Source: Brevibacterium linens ATCC 9172 (GTDB taxonomy: Bacteria; Actinomycetota; Actinomycetes; Actinomycetales; Brevibacteriaceae). Taken from it: a stretch of 64,000 nucleotides of DNA. The position numbers and the translations under genes are program-made. Under the pieces are notes generated by a model, which was given only the letters and a program-made list of their open reading frames with translations, was not told where the DNA came from and made no database searches. This document shows, in pieces, positions 1-8,222 of the stretch (the first letter of the stretch is position 1; the number at the start of each line of letters is the position of its first letter). The stretch is from the NCBI RefSeq assembly GCF_900169165.1, contig NZ_FXYY01000006.1, positions 1 through 64,000 on the forward strand. The letters are read 5' to 3'.

Positions 1-2
1 CG

Positions 3-584
3 ATCTACGACGAAGAGACCAGGGCCTGGATTTCGAAGGCCGAAGTCGCCGAGGTCCCGTTCACCGCATTCACCTCGAAGAAGAAGTCCCTGCACGCCGC
101 CGGCCGCTTGGTGGTCCGCCGCATCCCTGAACTCAACGAGACCAAACGCACTGCCGGGCAGGACCCATTGTTCGACTTGTTCCGCTATCACGCGTTCTTC
201 ACCACGGTGGACAAAGACCGTTTCGACACCGTCGCTGCTGATCACATCCACCGCAAGCACGCGATCATCGAGCAGATCAATGCGGAGCTGAAGAACGGTG
301 CCCTGGCACATATGCCCTCTGGGGTGTTCAACGCCAACGCCGCCTGGGTAGCAGTCGCAGCGATCACACACAACCTGATGCGGGCTGCGGCCGGACTCAT
401 CGGTGGACGGATGAGCAAAGTGCGCGCTCAGACGCTGCGGACACGGATCATCGGCATCCCGGCCCGGATCGCTCACCGGGCCAGGAAGCTGATTGTGCAC
501 CTGCCGAGACGGTGGCCGTGGGCGACGGAATTCGCACGACTCTGGCACGCGGCTCTGAGCCCACCTACACGATCATTGTCCTGA
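3..584 (+). CDS. IS1380-family transposase, C-terminal part (cut by window edge)
   Basis: The frame is open from base 3, and its first residues (IYDEETRAWISKAEVAEV) lead into the C-terminal half of a DDE transposase of the IS1380 type. Recognisable family features are the VPFTAFTSKKK stretch, the LVVRRIP segment, the DHIHRKHAIIEQ helix and the arginine-rich tail ending HLPRRWPW. The 5' part and the first catalytic acids lie outside the window, so I cannot say whether the element is intact. The right terminal inverted repeat should lie shortly after the stop codon, between about 585 and 720, but it cannot be fixed without the left end. Family assignment is from memory of the family. Confidence 0.8.
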   Translation: MYDEETRAWISKAEVAEVPFTAFTSKKKSLHAAGRLVVRRIPELNETKRTAGQDPLFDLFRYHAFFTTVDKDRFDTVAADHIHRKHAIIEQINAELKNGALAHMPSGVFNANAAWVAVAAITHNLMRAAAGLIGGRMSKVRAQTLRTRIIGIPARIAHRARKLIVHLPRRWPWATEFARLWHAALSPPTRSLS

Positions 585-766
585 CCGATTCGCTCCTGCT
601 CGAGCACGACGCCGCAGGGTCTGGAGGAGACCTTGGGAAACATTTGTGGAAGAGACCGGTGAGAGACCGGGACACTACTTCCTGCCCTCGCACCGCGTTC
701 GCACTCGAATCCGAGTGAGCCCCTTGCCATCAAGCGAATCGGTGGATCAAGGCTTAGGGTGGGAGG

Positions 767-1561
767 GTGAGAATCGCTACGTGGAATGTGAACTCGATCC
801 GTGCCCGCCACGACCGCATCGGGGCCTGGCTGGATCGTTCTGATGTCGATGTCCTGGCCATCCAGGAACTCAAGTGCAAGGATGCCCAGTTTCCCGAGGA
901 GCTGTTCACCGAGCGCGGATACGAGGTCAGCTATCACGGCCTCAACCAGTGGAACGGGGTGGCCATCGCCTCGCGCGTCGGACTGGCCGACACCGAGATC
1001 GGGTTCACGGACATCCCTGTCTTCGGCTCGGAAGATCCCGTCGTCGAAGCCCGGGCGCTGTCGGTGACCTGCAACGATGTGCGCGTCTACTCGCTCTATG
1101 TGCCCAATGGCCGCGAACTCGACCACCCGCATTACGCGTACAAGCTCGACTGGTACAAGGCGCTGACGGCCGATATCGCCGCCCAGCTCAGTGCCGAACC
1201 GGAGAAGAAGCTCGTCCTCTGCGGTGACTTCAACGTCGCCCCGCTCGATGAGGACGTCTGGGATATGGCCGAGTTCGACGGCGCCACCCACGTCTCCGAT
1301 GCCGAACGCGCCGCCTTCGACGAACTGCTTGGCGCGGGACTGTCCGAAGTCACTCGACAGTTCACGCCCGGCCCCGGCGTCTTTACCTTCTGGGACTACC
1401 AGAAGCTGCGGTTCCCGAAGAAGCAGGGCATGCGCATCGACTTCCAGCTCGCCTCACAGGCACTGGCGAAGACCGCGACCGCAGGCGAGATCGACCGCGA
1501 GGAGCGCAAGGGCAAGGGAGCGTCCGACCACGCTCCCGTCATCGTCGACTACGACGTCTGA
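767..1561 (+). CDS. xthA: Exodeoxyribonuclease III (AP endonuclease, ExoIII family)
   Basis: This is a DNA repair enzyme that cleaves at abasic sites and has 3'-5' exonuclease and 3'-phosphatase activity. The 264-residue length is normal for the family. Visible motifs of the endonuclease/exonuclease/phosphatase fold are TWNVNSIRAR with Asn7, QELKC with metal-binding Glu34, SLYVPNG with Tyr111, CGDFN with catalytic Asp154 and Asn156, and SDHAP (253-255) near the C-terminus. The GTG start is preceded by GGGAGG. A possible -10 box TAGGGT (755-760) ends only six bases upstream, so the transcript may be leaderless. It stands alone between the transposase remnant and the RelA/SpoT-like gene. Confidence 0.95.
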   Translation: MRIATWNVNSIRARHDRIGAWLDRSDVDVLAIQELKCKDAQFPEELFTERGYEVSYHGLNQWNGVAIASRVGLADTEIGFTDIPVFGSEDPVVEARALSVTCNDVRVYSLYVPNGRELDHPHYAYKLDWYKALTADIAAQLSAEPEKKLVLCGDFNVAPLDEDVWDMAEFDGATHVSDAERAAFDELLGAGLSEVTRQFTPGPGVFTFWDYQKLRFPKKQGMRIDFQLASQALAKTATAGEIDREERKGKGASDHAPVIVDYDV

Positions 1562-1662
1562 GGCACCCTCGTCTCACCTTTCGGCACCCCGGCGCAACTT
1601 CAGCGTCGAAGCCATAGACATCTCCCCTCTCTTCTGGTGAAGTTGAATCAGGAGCTAGGAAG

Positions 1663-2586
1663 GTGACGAGGATGTCAGCAACTGTCCGTGAATTGGTCGA
1701 CGAAGCCTACGACCGGCGTGAGTCCACCTGGAGAGCCGCCCTCGAGACGGTCAACGACTGGGTCGAGTCCGTCCGTGCTCCGTCCGCTCTGCTCTCCGGG
1801 GACCGAATCCGCGTCGTCGACGGTCGGATCAAGGATCGGCTGCGCACGGGCGAGAAGCTGCGCCGCAAGCTCGCCGATGCCAATGACGAGATCCACGAAT
1901 CCGTCGAGGTCGAGAATCAGGTCATCGATGTCGTCGGGGCCCGCGTCATCTGCCGCACCGAACGCGAACAGTCGGCCCTGTGGGATCTGCTCACCGAGGT
2001 GAGTGACGATACGAACCTCTCCATCGCCGAGGTGCGCGACTACTCCGCGACCCCGAAGCCCTCGGGATACCGCGGCCGCCACCTCATCGTCGAGGTCCCC
2101 TTCGACTCCGAACCCTCCGTCCTCGTCGAACTCCAGCTGCGCACGATCATGCAGGACGCGTGGTGCGTGCTGGCCGAGGAGCAGCTGTTCAAACCCGGCC
2201 AGGCCCTGAAATCCGATCCCCAGCAGGAGCGGCTGTCGGTCATCCTCGCCGGACTCATGGCGCAGGCCGATTCCGTGGCCGGCTACATCGCCGATGACGT
2301 CGGCGCGTATCTGGGCATGGGCAATTCCGCCCCTCCGCGAGCCTTCGCCGAGGCGGACGAACCGACCGATCCGGCCATCGAGGTCACCATCCGCGAGCTC
2401 AACCACTCCTATGTCCTCGCCGCCGACGAGGTGGGCCGCCACGGCATCATCCGGCTCGAGACACTCGGGCTGACTCCCGACAATCCGGAGCGCTCGGCCT
2501 TCCCCCATCCCGGCGACAAGCTGCAGGTGCGCATGGACGAGTCGAACACCACGCGCTACTTCATCCCCGTCGGCCACGAGAGCTGA
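1663..2586 (+). CDS. RelA/SpoT-domain protein, small alarmone synthetase-like
   Basis: Probable cytosolic (p)ppGpp synthetase of the single-domain type, about 307 residues. The synthetase core is visible: RIKDRLRTGEKLRRKL (55-70) matches the ATP-binding basic segment, DVVGAR (89-94) carries the metal-binding Asp, SGYRGRH (134-140) and VELQLRT (155-161) are the signature strands, and Trp167 with Glu172/173 occupies the usual WA..EH region, where the usual His is a Glu. There is no HD hydrolase domain. A roughly 90-residue C-terminal extension follows the core. GTG 1663 has AGGAG seven bases upstream; ATG 1672 is an alternative. The substituted motif means the activity should be tested, although the family is clear. 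Confidence 0.82.
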   Translation: MTRMSATVRELVDEAYDRRESTWRAALETVNDWVESVRAPSALLSGDRIRVVDGRIKDRLRTGEKLRRKLADANDEIHESVEVENQVIDVVGARVICRTEREQSALWDLLTEVSDDTNLSIAEVRDYSATPKPSGYRGRHLIVEVPFDSEPSVLVELQLRTIMQDAWCVLAEEQLFKPGQALKSDPQQERLSVILAGLMAQADSVAGYIADDVGAYLGMGNSAPPRAFAEADEPTDPAIEVTIRELNHSYVLAADEVGRHGIIRLETLGLTPDNPERSAFPHPGDKLQVRMDESNTTRYFIPVGHES

Positions 2587-2710
2587 ACGGCCCCGCATCG
2601 GCTCGGACAGACTGTGCTCAGTCACATTCGATGCCTCTGACCCCGCCGCCACAGGCACGCCTGCGAACCCAACAGCCTGGCACGCGCTCCACCGACTAGA
2701 CTTGCGTCCC

Positions 2711-3589
2711 ATGGGAAAGAAGTCGAAGCGCTCCAAGGAAGAACTCATCGCCAAACGCCTCGCCAGGGCGCAGGCCACGGCATTCGTCGCGCGTCCGTTC
2801 GCGGACCTGCCGTTCGAAGCCGACCTCATCTGCCTGCGTGAGCTCGTGCCCGCGGCCACCGCAACCGCGAAGCTCACCGAGGAATACGGCGGCCACGAAG
2901 TGACCATCACGTCCCTGCTGCCCGCCGCATGGCAGGCCTGGCGCCGCGACGACGGTGAGATCCTGGCCGGAATGCAGGTGCCCGTATCCTCGACCGACGC
3001 CTCCCGCGACGTCGCCCGCGGCCTGCTGGCCGCCGTCGACGCCGAACCCGGCACCTCCATCGAGGCAACGACCGAACCCGGTGAGGGCCCGCGTCTGCAG
3101 GACATCCTCGACACCTCTCACCCGTTCGACGTCCGCGTGCTCGAGAACTTCGACTACTGGGCCCTGCCCGAAGCCGAGTCCGATGCCGACGTCGCCGCCG
3201 CACTACAGCAGGCCAACGACTCCGTGGCCCCGACCGAGAAGCTCGCCTCCGTCGACTCCGCCTACTGGACCGAGATGTCCGGCCGCACCTACGTCCGCTG
3301 GGCCCGCCCCGAAGGTGAGGACCGCGTCGTCGATGCGATGGCCCGCCTGCAGGCAGAGAACGCCAACGACCTCGGCGGAATCGGCACCTTCCTCGGCTAC
3401 TTCCGCGCCCACGGCATCATCGTTCCCGTCTGGGAACTCGAGTTCGGCACCCCAGTCGACGACGTCGACGAGCCCATCGCCGCGTTCGGCAAGCGCCTCG
3501 ACGAAGCGCTGAACACGACCGAGCCGATGAGCACCGAGGCCCGCCGCGTCCGCTCGGGCATCGTGTCCCGCCAGCTGACCATCCACTGA
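2711..3589 (+). CDS. DUF5926 family protein
   Basis: A 292-residue soluble protein beginning MGKKSKRSKEELIAKRLARAQ, a lysine/arginine-rich head typical of the actinobacterial DUF5926 family, whose function is unknown. No membrane segment or signal peptide is seen. The body is acidic and without a recognisable catalytic motif. I chose ATG 2711 rather than the upstream TTG, because a -10-like TAGACT (2697-2702) ends eight bases before it and no Shine-Dalgarno is present, which suggests a leaderless mRNA. A strong inverted repeat (3592-3658) follows the stop. Members are sometimes labelled SecA-like because of a short metal-binding tail in relatives; I see no such cysteine cluster here. Confidence 0.7.
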   Translation: MGKKSKRSKEELIAKRLARAQATAFVARPFADLPFEADLICLRELVPAATATAKLTEEYGGHEVTITSLLPAAWQAWRRDDGEILAGMQVPVSSTDASRDVARGLLAAVDAEPGTSIEATTEPGEGPRLQDILDTSHPFDVRVLENFDYWALPEAESDADVAAALQQANDSVAPTEKLASVDSAYWTEMSGRTYVRWARPEGEDRVVDAMARLQAENANDLGGIGTFLGYFRAHGIIVPVWELEFGTPVDDVDEPIAAFGKRLDEALNTTEPMSTEARRVRSGIVSRQLTIH

Positions 3590-3591
3590 TA

Positions 3592-3658
3592 TCCGTCACC
3601 ACTCCATCACCGAGGCGGGACCCGAAAAAGGGTGCCCCACCTCGGTGATGGTGACGGA
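3592..3658. terminator. Long hairpin between DUF5926 gene and glycosyltransferase gene
   Basis: TCCGTCACC (3592-3600) pairs with GGTGACGGA (3650-3658), and ATCACCGAGG (3606-3615) pairs with the complementary arm at 3640-3649, around a GAAAAA loop at 3624-3629. The left arm has a five-base bulge. It probably terminates the upstream transcript. It also ends one base before the AGGAG ribosome site of the glycosyltransferase gene, so it could affect that gene's expression. Confidence 0.6.
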
Positions 3659-3671
3659 CAGGAGAACCGAC

Positions 3672-4445
3672 ATGAGCGCACAGCCGCACCCCGCCCCCGA
3701 GGCAGTCGCCGCCATCATCCCCGCGATGAACGAATCCCAGCGGATCGGTGCCACCGTCACCGCGGCCAAGCAGATCCCCGGGGTCGACCTGGTCCTCGTC
3801 GTCGACGACGGATCGGCCGATGACACGGGGACTCGGGCCCGCCGGGCCGGCGCCGAGGTCATCACCCACCCGAAGAACAAGGGCAAGGCCGCGGCAATGA
3901 TGACCGGGGCCTTCGCCGTGCGCAATCGGGAGATCTCCGACGCCGATCCGGGCGTCGACCCGCACCACCGAGCGCTGCTGTTCATCGATGGCGACCTCGA
4001 GGACTCCGCCATTAACACCGCCCCCCTGGCCGAGCCCGTGCTCGCCGGTCGGGCGGACATGACGATCGCGATCCTGCCCGCGCAGAAACGCAAGGGCGGA
4101 GGCTTCGGCTTCGTCGTCGGACTGGCGAAGAAGGGCATCGCCGAACTCTCCGGATTCGACGCCACCCAGCCCCTGTCGGGAATGCGCTGCCTGTCGAGGG
4201 AGGCCTTCGACGCGGCCCTTCCCTTCGCCGCCGGATGGGGCGTCGAGGCGGCTATGACCATCGATGTCGTGGGCGCCGGTCTGCGCGTCGAAGAGGTCGA
4301 ATGCGACCTCCACCACCGCGTCACCGGGCGCGATCTCAAGGCGCAGCTGCACCGTGCCGCGCAGTACCGCGACGTCGCACGCGCGCTCCTCGTCCGCCGC
4401 CTCCGCGCGAAGCGGAACCGTAACCAGAAGGAGACCGGCAAGTGA
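3672..4445 (+). CDS. Family 2 glycosyltransferase
   Basis: A 257-residue GT-A fold glycosyltransferase. AIIPAMNES near residue 15 is the usual N-terminal strand, LVVDDGSADDT near residues 40-50 is the nucleotide-binding signature, HPKNKGKAAAM follows, and FIDGDLED near residue 103 is the DXD metal site. There is no clear transmembrane segment, unlike dolichyl-phosphate mannose synthases with membrane tails. ATG 3672 is supported by AGGAG at 3660-3664 with seven-base spacing. The stop overlaps the pheA start by four bases (GTGA), so the two genes are probably translationally coupled. The donor and acceptor sugars cannot be told from sequence. Confidence 0.85.
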   Translation: MSAQPHPAPEAVAAIIPAMNESQRIGATVTAAKQIPGVDLVLVVDDGSADDTGTRARRAGAEVITHPKNKGKAAAMMTGAFAVRNREISDADPGVDPHHRALLFIDGDLEDSAINTAPLAEPVLAGRADMTIAILPAQKRKGGGFGFVVGLAKKGIAELSGFDATQPLSGMRCLSREAFDAALPFAAGWGVEAAMTIDVVGAGLRVEEVECDLHHRVTGRDLKAQLHRAAQYRDVARALLVRRLRAKRNRNQKETGK

Positions 4446-5380
4446 GCCTCAACCGTTTCGCGTACCTCGGCCCTGAGGCCACTTTCACCGAGGCGGCCCT
4501 GCTCAGCTTCCTCGGCTCCCGGAACCTGCGCGCCGAGGCCACGACGCATCCGATGCGCAACGCCCCCTCGGCACTCGATGCGGTACTCGAAGGTGACTGC
4601 GATGCCGCAGTCGTGCCGATCGAGAACTCGCTGGAAGGCGGGGTGCCCGCCACGATCGATGCGCTCACCGAGAACGGGCGTCTGCAGATCATCGCCGAGG
4701 TGGTCGTGCCCGTCCGCTTCGTCCTCGCCGTCAAACCCGGCACCACCAGGGATGAGATCTCCTCCTTCGGTTCGCACCCGCACGGCGAGGCACAGGTGCG
4801 GGCGTTTATGAACGAGAACTTCCCCGAAGCCGTCTACCTGCCCACCTCCTCGACTGCCGCGGCCGCCCGGGATCTGGCCAATGACGCCGGTGACCATATG
4901 GCTGCCGTCTGCCCGGCCCTGGCCGCTCAGCGCTACGGACTCGAGATAGTCGCCGAGGACATCGGCGACCGCAAAGATGCCGTCACCCGATTCGTCGTGG
5001 TCACCCGCCCGGGTCCTCTGCCCGCTCCGACAGGGGCCGATAAGACGACCATCGTCGCGGCCCTACGCTCGGACCGTGCGGGTTCGCTGCTCGAACTGCT
5101 CGAACAGTTCTCCAGCCGCGGGGTGAACATGTCCCGCATCGAATCCCGGCCCACCGGTGACGGGCTGGGCCTCTACCAGTTCTCGATCGACCTGCTCGGA
5201 CACATCCATGAGTCACGGATGGCCGAGGCCCTGCAGGGTGTCCACCGGGCGGCCCTCAAGCTGCACTTCCTCGGCAGCTACCCGAGCTCCGACGGAGCAG
5301 CGGTGCCCGTCGACCCGACGACGGCGGACGAGTCCTTCGCCGCAGCCGCCGATTGGCTCGACCGCACCCTCGAAGGCTGA
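4442..5380 (+). CDS. pheA: Prephenate dehydratase
   Basis: Converts prephenate to phenylpyruvate in phenylalanine biosynthesis. At 312 residues it is the monofunctional actinobacterial form without a chorismate mutase domain. The catalytic domain starts with AYLGPEATFTEAA (7-19), contains VPIENSLEGGVPATID (about 60-75), and ends with the TRF motif in DAVTRFVVV (about 180-190), whose Thr is catalytic. A C-terminal ACT domain includes RAGSLLELLEQF and the ESRP motif that binds phenylalanine for feedback inhibition. It starts at a GTG overlapping the glycosyltransferase stop. No tRNA or other aromatic amino-acid genes are nearby. Confidence 0.96.
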   Translation: MSLNRFAYLGPEATFTEAALLSFLGSRNLRAEATTHPMRNAPSALDAVLEGDCDAAVVPIENSLEGGVPATIDALTENGRLQIIAEVVVPVRFVLAVKPGTTRDEISSFGSHPHGEAQVRAFMNENFPEAVYLPTSSTAAAARDLANDAGDHMAAVCPALAAQRYGLEIVAEDIGDRKDAVTRFVVVTRPGPLPAPTGADKTTIVAALRSDRAGSLLELLEQFSSRGVNMSRIESRPTGDGLGLYQFSIDLLGHIHESRMAEALQGVHRAALKLHFLGSYPSSDGAAVPVDPTTADESFAAAADWLDRTLEG

Positions 5381-5457
5381 CGCATTCCGACCGGCGGCCC
5401 CCGTCCCAATTCGGTCCGCCTGCCCCTCTTCTCGCCGGGAAAATCTGCAATACTGAA

Positions 5458-5475
5458 ACCTACTGGCAGGTAGGT
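5458..5475. promoter_or_regulatory. Perfect inverted repeat, likely repressor operator upstream of FAD dehydrogenase
   Basis: ACCTACTGGCAGGTAGGT has six-base perfect arms (ACCTAC/GTAGGT) around a six-base spacer. It lies about 100 bases before the start of the FAD dehydrogenase/SDR pair, where a TetR- or GntR-type repressor could bind. No regulator gene is adjacent, so the repressor is unknown. Confidence 0.5.
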
Positions 5476-5578
5476 GTGTCCAGATTGTCAGAGCCCTGAG
5501 CCCACCGGCCCAATTCGGACAATCCGAACCCACTTAACGTCGGTTCACACACCGGCGGAGACGACAGAGGAGTCGATT

Positions 5579-7345
5579 TTGGACACAGACAGCCACACGT
5601 CCCCCGATGCGATCGTCGTCGGGGCTGGACTCGCCGGTCTCGTCGCCGCCCACGAACTCACCCAGGCCGGCAAACGCGTGCTCATCCTCGACCAGGAGAA
5701 CCGGGCGAATCTCGGCGGACAGGCGTTCTGGTCCCTCGGCGGACTCTTCCTCATCGACTCCCCCGAACAGCGGCGACTGCGCATCCACGATTCGCTCGAA
5801 CTCGCCAAGGACGACTGGGCCACCTCGGCGGGATTCGACCGGGAGGACGATCATTGGCCCCGAAAATGGGCGGAGGCCTACCTCGAGTTCGCCGCCGGAG
5901 AGAAGCGCCGGTACCTGTGTGACCTCGGCTTACGCCTGACACCGATCGTCGGCTGGGCCGAACGCGGCGGGTCTGGCGCGGGCGAGCACGGCAATTCCGT
6001 ACCGCGGTTCCACCTCACCTGGGGCACCGGCCCCGAGGTGGTCCGGGTCTTCCGCGAACCCGTCGAGACCGCGGAGGCCGCCGGACTCGTCGAGTTCGCC
6101 TTCCGTCACCGCGTCGACGAACTCATCACCGAGGATGGGGCCGCCGTCGGGGTCCGCGGGCACACGCTCGCCCCCAGCCACACGGCCCGCGGAGTCGAAT
6201 CGAACCGCGACGAACTCACCGACTTCGAACTCCGCGCTCCCGCCGTCATCGTCACCACCGGCGGCATCGGACACAATTTCGAGCTGATGAAGAAGTACTG
6301 GCCGGTCGACCGCCTCGGCGAGTTCCCGGACACGATGCTCGCCGGAGTGCCCGCGCATGTGGATGGGCGGATGCTGCAGATCGCCGAGGATGCCGGTGCC
6401 AGCCTCATCAACCGGGACCGGATCTGGGCGTACACGGAGGGAATCGAGAACTGGAACCCGATCTGGCCGGAGCACGGCATCCGGATCATTCCCGGCCCGT
6501 CGTCGATGTGGTTCGATGCCGGGGGCAACCGATTCCCGGCCCCGAACTATCCCGGCTTCGATACGAATCGGACGATGCGCACGATCCTGGAGACCGGGCA
6601 CGACTATTCGTGGTTCGTGCTCAACGAGTCGATTATCCGCAAGGAATTCGCGCTCTCCGGTTCGGAGCAGAACCCGGACCTCACGGAGAAGGACATTCGG
6701 ATCACGCTCGATCGGGTTCGCTCCTCCGATGCGCCGGGGCCGATCGAGGCTTTGAAGAAGTACGGCTCCGACTTCGTCGTGGCCGAGACCACCGAGGAAC
6801 TGGTGGCGGGAATGAACGAACGCTCCCGCGGGCCGGTCATCGATCACGACCACCTCATCGCACAGATCCGGCAGCGGGACCGGCAGACCGAGCACGCTTT
6901 TTCGAAGGACGCGCAGGTCCAGGCCATCCACAATGCGCGGTCCTATCTGGGCGACAAGATCGTGCGTGCGGTCAAACCGCACAAGATCCTCGACTCGGCA
7001 CACGGTCCGCTCATTGCTGTGCGCCTGAGCCTGCTTTCACGCAAGACCCTCGGCGGGCTGGAGACGAACCTCGACGGGCAGGTGCTGGCGGGAGCCGTCA
7101 CTGGTGACAGCGCAGGTGGCACAGACTCGAACACACCGATCCCTGGCCTGTACGCGGCCGGCGAGGTCACCGGTTTCGGGGGCGGCGGAATGCACGGGTA
7201 CAACGCGCTCGAGGGAACGTTCCTCGGCGGGTGCATCTTCTCCGGCCTGCGTGCCGGGCGCGCTGCCGCCGAGCAGGCGGGCCGTGCGGTGACATCTGTG
7301 CGACCGGAAAGCGGGTCTGCACGAGACGAAGCAGCGCACTCGTGA
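5579..7345 (+). CDS. FAD-dependent dehydrogenase of the ketosteroid-dehydrogenase/fumarate-reductase type
   Basis: A 588-residue flavoprotein. DAIVVGAGLAGLVAAHEL near residues 8-25 is the Rossmann FAD motif, followed by a glutamate-containing helix and a GG-rich FAD_binding_2 segment (GGQAFWSLGG). The C-terminal GLYAAGEVTGFGGGGMHGYN motif is the second FAD contact typical of 3-ketosteroid dehydrogenase-like and fumarate reductase-like enzymes. Such proteins are usually annotated FAD-binding dehydrogenase; the substrate is unknown. I chose TTG 5579 because GAGGAG ends six bases upstream; an upstream GTG (5474) falls inside the palindrome. Its stop overlaps the following SDR gene by four bases, which implies joint use in an oxidation pathway. 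Confidence 0.85.
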   Translation: MDTDSHTSPDAIVVGAGLAGLVAAHELTQAGKRVLILDQENRANLGGQAFWSLGGLFLIDSPEQRRLRIHDSLELAKDDWATSAGFDREDDHWPRKWAEAYLEFAAGEKRRYLCDLGLRLTPIVGWAERGGSGAGEHGNSVPRFHLTWGTGPEVVRVFREPVETAEAAGLVEFAFRHRVDELITEDGAAVGVRGHTLAPSHTARGVESNRDELTDFELRAPAVIVTTGGIGHNFELMKKYWPVDRLGEFPDTMLAGVPAHVDGRMLQIAEDAGASLINRDRIWAYTEGIENWNPIWPEHGIRIIPGPSSMWFDAGGNRFPAPNYPGFDTNRTMRTILETGHDYSWFVLNESIIRKEFALSGSEQNPDLTEKDIRITLDRVRSSDAPGPIEALKKYGSDFVVAETTEELVAGMNERSRGPVIDHDHLIAQIRQRDRQTEHAFSKDAQVQAIHNARSYLGDKIVRAVKPHKILDSAHGPLIAVRLSLLSRKTLGGLETNLDGQVLAGAVTGDSAGGTDSNTPIPGLYAAGEVTGFGGGGMHGYNALEGTFLGGCIFSGLRAGRAAAEQAGRAVTSVRPESGSARDEAAHS

Positions 7346-8181
7346 CCGGCAGCGCGCGTTCAGCCCTCACCGTCTTAGTCACCGGCGGCACTTCGGGAAT
7401 CGGCAGAGCCGTCGCCGAGGCGCTGTCGGCGAAAGGCTGCACGGTGCTGGCAACCAGCCGGAACCCGGACCGTCTCTCCCCTGCCGATCGGATCCCCGGC
7501 GTCAGTTATCTTCGGCTCGATCTCGCCGACCCGGATGGCCCCGACCGACTGGCCGCAGAGCTCGACGGGCTCGGTCTGCTCGAGAGCCTCGATGTGCTCA
7601 TCAACAATGCCGGGGAGAGCCAGTCGGGTCCGTTCGAAGAGCTGCCGGCCGAGGCGATCGAACGGCTCTTCCGCACGAATGTGTTCGGGCCGGTTCGCTT
7701 GAGCCAGCTCGTTCTGCCCGGAATGCGTGCGAGGTGGGCGGGACGCATCATCATGGTCGGGTCGATGCTCGCCAGCTTCCCTTTGGCCCACCGCAGTTCG
7801 TATTCTGCGGCGAAGGCGGCTCTGCGCGCTTTCGCCACGGCGGCTCGGCAGGAGCTCTCACCCTTCGGCGTATGGGTGAGCACCGTCGAACCCGGATCGA
7901 TCGCCACAGGTATCGGGCTGCGACGGACGAAGTACCTCGACGAGGGGTCGCCCTATACGCAGGACGTGACGACGATGCTCCAGCATCTCGACGCCAACGA
8001 ACGCGGCGGCATTCCGGCCGCCGAGGTTGCGGCCACGATCGTCGATGCGATCATCGCGCCGAGGCCGCGAGGATTCTATGCCGTCGGCAGCAGAGCGCCG
8101 CTGCCGTTCCTGCTCCAGCGTGCGCTTCCCCGCGAGCTCGTATCGAAGATCGTCGCCGCCCAGCACGGGCTGAAGCGGTGA
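7342..8181 (+). CDS. Short-chain dehydrogenase/reductase
   Basis: A 279-residue classical SDR. It has the cofactor motif TGGTSGIG near residue 14, NNAG near residue 90, and the catalytic set Ser...Tyr-x-x-x-Lys in GSMLASF...YSAAK with the Ser exactly 13 residues before the Tyr. The acidic or basic residue that decides NAD versus NADP preference is not clear. The GTG start overlaps the FAD dehydrogenase stop (GTGA), so the pair is translationally coupled. It converges on the minus-strand epimerase gene, 41 bases away, with only a short GC-rich inverted repeat between. Substrate unknown. Confidence 0.85.
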   Translation: MTGSARSALTVLVTGGTSGIGRAVAEALSAKGCTVLATSRNPDRLSPADRIPGVSYLRLDLADPDGPDRLAAELDGLGLLESLDVLINNAGESQSGPFEELPAEAIERLFRTNVFGPVRLSQLVLPGMRARWAGRIIMVGSMLASFPLAHRSSYSAAKAALRAFATAARQELSPFGVWVSTVEPGSIATGIGLRRTKYLDEGSPYTQDVTTMLQHLDANERGGIPAAEVAATIVDAIIAPRPRGFYAVGSRAPLPFLLQRALPRELVSKIVAAQHGLKR

Positions 8182-8222
8182 GCGCCTCAGTCGCCGGGTC
8201 CGGCGGCGGAGTGGTCATCTGA

